DNA from: Pseudomonadota bacterium
GTDB lineage: Bacteria; Pseudomonadota; Alphaproteobacteria; Sphingomonadales; Sphingomonadaceae
Direction of reading: 5' to 3'
DNA: 6,340 nucleotides
NCBI GenBank assembly: GCA_023413015.1
Contig: JAEZQR010000122.1
Coordinates: forward strand, 1-6,340
Shown: positions 5,720 to 6,340 of the stretch, piece by piece
Numbering within the stretch: position 1 is the stretch's first letter
Layout of the letters: each line of letters starts with the position of its first letter
The notes under the pieces: model-generated
Databases searched by the model: none
Told to the model about the DNA's origin: nothing
What the model saw: only the letters and a program-made list of their open reading frames with translations
Program-made: the position numbers and the translations under genes

Positions 5720-6340
5720 CTAGGCCAAGGTAATACCCTGCCTGGCCAGTGGCAAAGCGCGCAGCCGCTTGCCGGTCGCGGCAAATACCGCATTGGCGAG
5801 CGCGGCGGCCAGCGGTGGAGTCATAGGCTCGCCCGCACCGCCGATAGGTGAATCGGGGCTGTCGATCACCTCGATCTCGATCGGCGGTACCTGATCCATC
5901 AGCAGCATCGGATAGCCGTCGAAATTGCCTTCGACGACGCGTCCGCCCTCAAGGTTGATCTCGCCGTTCAGCGCCGCGGTGAGCGCCATGATGATCGACC
6001 CCTCGCCCTGCGCGCGGATCGAGTCGGGGTTCACGGCAGTCCCGCAATCGATGACGCAGACGATGCGGTCTATCTTGAGGCCAGCGCCGGACGCGGACAC
6101 CTCGGCCACCTGCGCGACGAGAGAGCCGAACGACCGCCAGACCGCCAAGCCGCGGCCCCGCCCCTTGGGCAGCGGCTTCGCCCAGTTCACTTTTCGGGCG
6201 ATGGTATCAAGTACGCGGAGCGCACGGGGATTGTCGCTCAGCAGGCGGCGGCGGTACGCCAACGGGTCCGAGCCCACCGACAGCGCAAGCTCGTCGACGA
6301 AGGACTCAATGGCGAAGGCGTTGACCGTGTGCGGCACCGA
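5720..6340 (-). CDS. IorB-like molybdopterin-binding oxidoreductase subunit (xanthine dehydrogenase family), C-terminal part
   Basis: This is the large, molybdenum-cofactor-binding subunit of a hydroxylase resembling isoquinoline 1-oxidoreductase beta. Such enzymes hydroxylate N-heterocycles or oxidise aldehydes, using a separate [2Fe-2S] subunit for electron transfer. The last 206 residues are visible, out of perhaps 700-780. Family landmarks, numbered within the visible part, are: NAFAIESFVDELA at 7-19; DPLAYRRRLL at 25-34; VAQVAEVS at 75-82; CVIDCGTAVNPDSIRAQGEG at 95-114; and GGAGEPMTPP at 167-176, whose E171 matches the active-site glutamate of the family. The ending, FAATGKRLRALPL, is typical. 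The GTG at 6337 is not a start: the frame continues to the right edge, with SVPHTVNAF matching the family's internal sequence. No small Fe-S subunit gene lies downstream of it in the window; a partner would have to be beyond the right edge. The true substrate is unknown. Confidence 0.9.
   Translation of the reverse strand, partial: SVPHTVNAFAIESFVDELALSVGSDPLAYRRRLLSDNPRALRVLDTIARKVNWAKPLPKGRGRGLAVWRSFGSLVAQVAEVSASGAGLKIDRIVCVIDCGTAVNPDSIRAQGEGSIIMALTAALNGEINLEGGRVVEGNFDGYPMLLMDQVPPIEIEVIDSPDSPIGGAGEPMTPPLAAALANAVFAATGKRLRALPLARQGITLA

Noticed and set aside
1..6340. CRISPR arrays, tRNA or rRNA genes, insertion sequences, phage or attachment sites
   Set aside because: I saw no spaced direct repeats, cloverleaf-like sequences, transposase or integrase features, or terminal repeats anywhere in the window.

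Overview
The window comes from a GC-rich genome, and all its genes look like those of an alphaproteobacterium, most likely a sphingomonad. This rests on three things: the style of the proteins (an aldehyde dehydrogenase, an IorB-type molybdenum hydroxylase, a short DUF465 protein and a LapB/LssB-type exporter), the strong G/C bias at third codon positions, and the long antisense open frames that this bias produces. The taxonomic call is inference, because there is no rRNA or other marker gene.

Layout, left to right. (1) 1-385, minus strand: the first 128 codons of an aldehyde dehydrogenase, cut by the left edge. (2) 386-691: a divergent intergenic region with an AT-rich core at about 556-635 that probably carries promoters for both sides. 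(3) 692-5158, plus strand: a compact three-gene cassette encoding a complete type I secretion system. Its parts are a TolC-family outer-membrane channel with a signal peptide, an inner-membrane ABC exporter with every ATPase motif intact, and an HlyD-family periplasmic adaptor. (4) 5159-5403: a non-coding gap with a perfect 8-bp hairpin. (5) 5404-5586: a 60-residue DUF465/YdcH-like protein with a good ribosome binding site, followed by a strong intrinsic terminator. (6) 5720-6340, minus strand: the last 206 codons of an IorB-like molybdopterin-binding oxidoreductase subunit, cut by the right edge and convergent with the DUF465 gene.

The three secretion genes should work as one machine. The ABC protein recruits and energises export of a substrate, the HlyD protein spans the periplasm, and the TolC protein provides the outer-membrane exit, giving one-step secretion from cytoplasm to medium or cell surface. 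The exporter resembles the LapB/LssB group, which typically moves large repeat-rich adhesins or RTX proteins, but it lacks the N-terminal C39-like domain usual in that group. No substrate gene lies in the window, so the cargo is unknown from this sequence.

I see no novel system here. It is mainly ordinary chromosome. The points worth a second look are the shortened exporter, the missing cargo gene, a 13-codon open frame that could couple translation of the exporter and adaptor genes, and the hairpin before the DUF465 gene.
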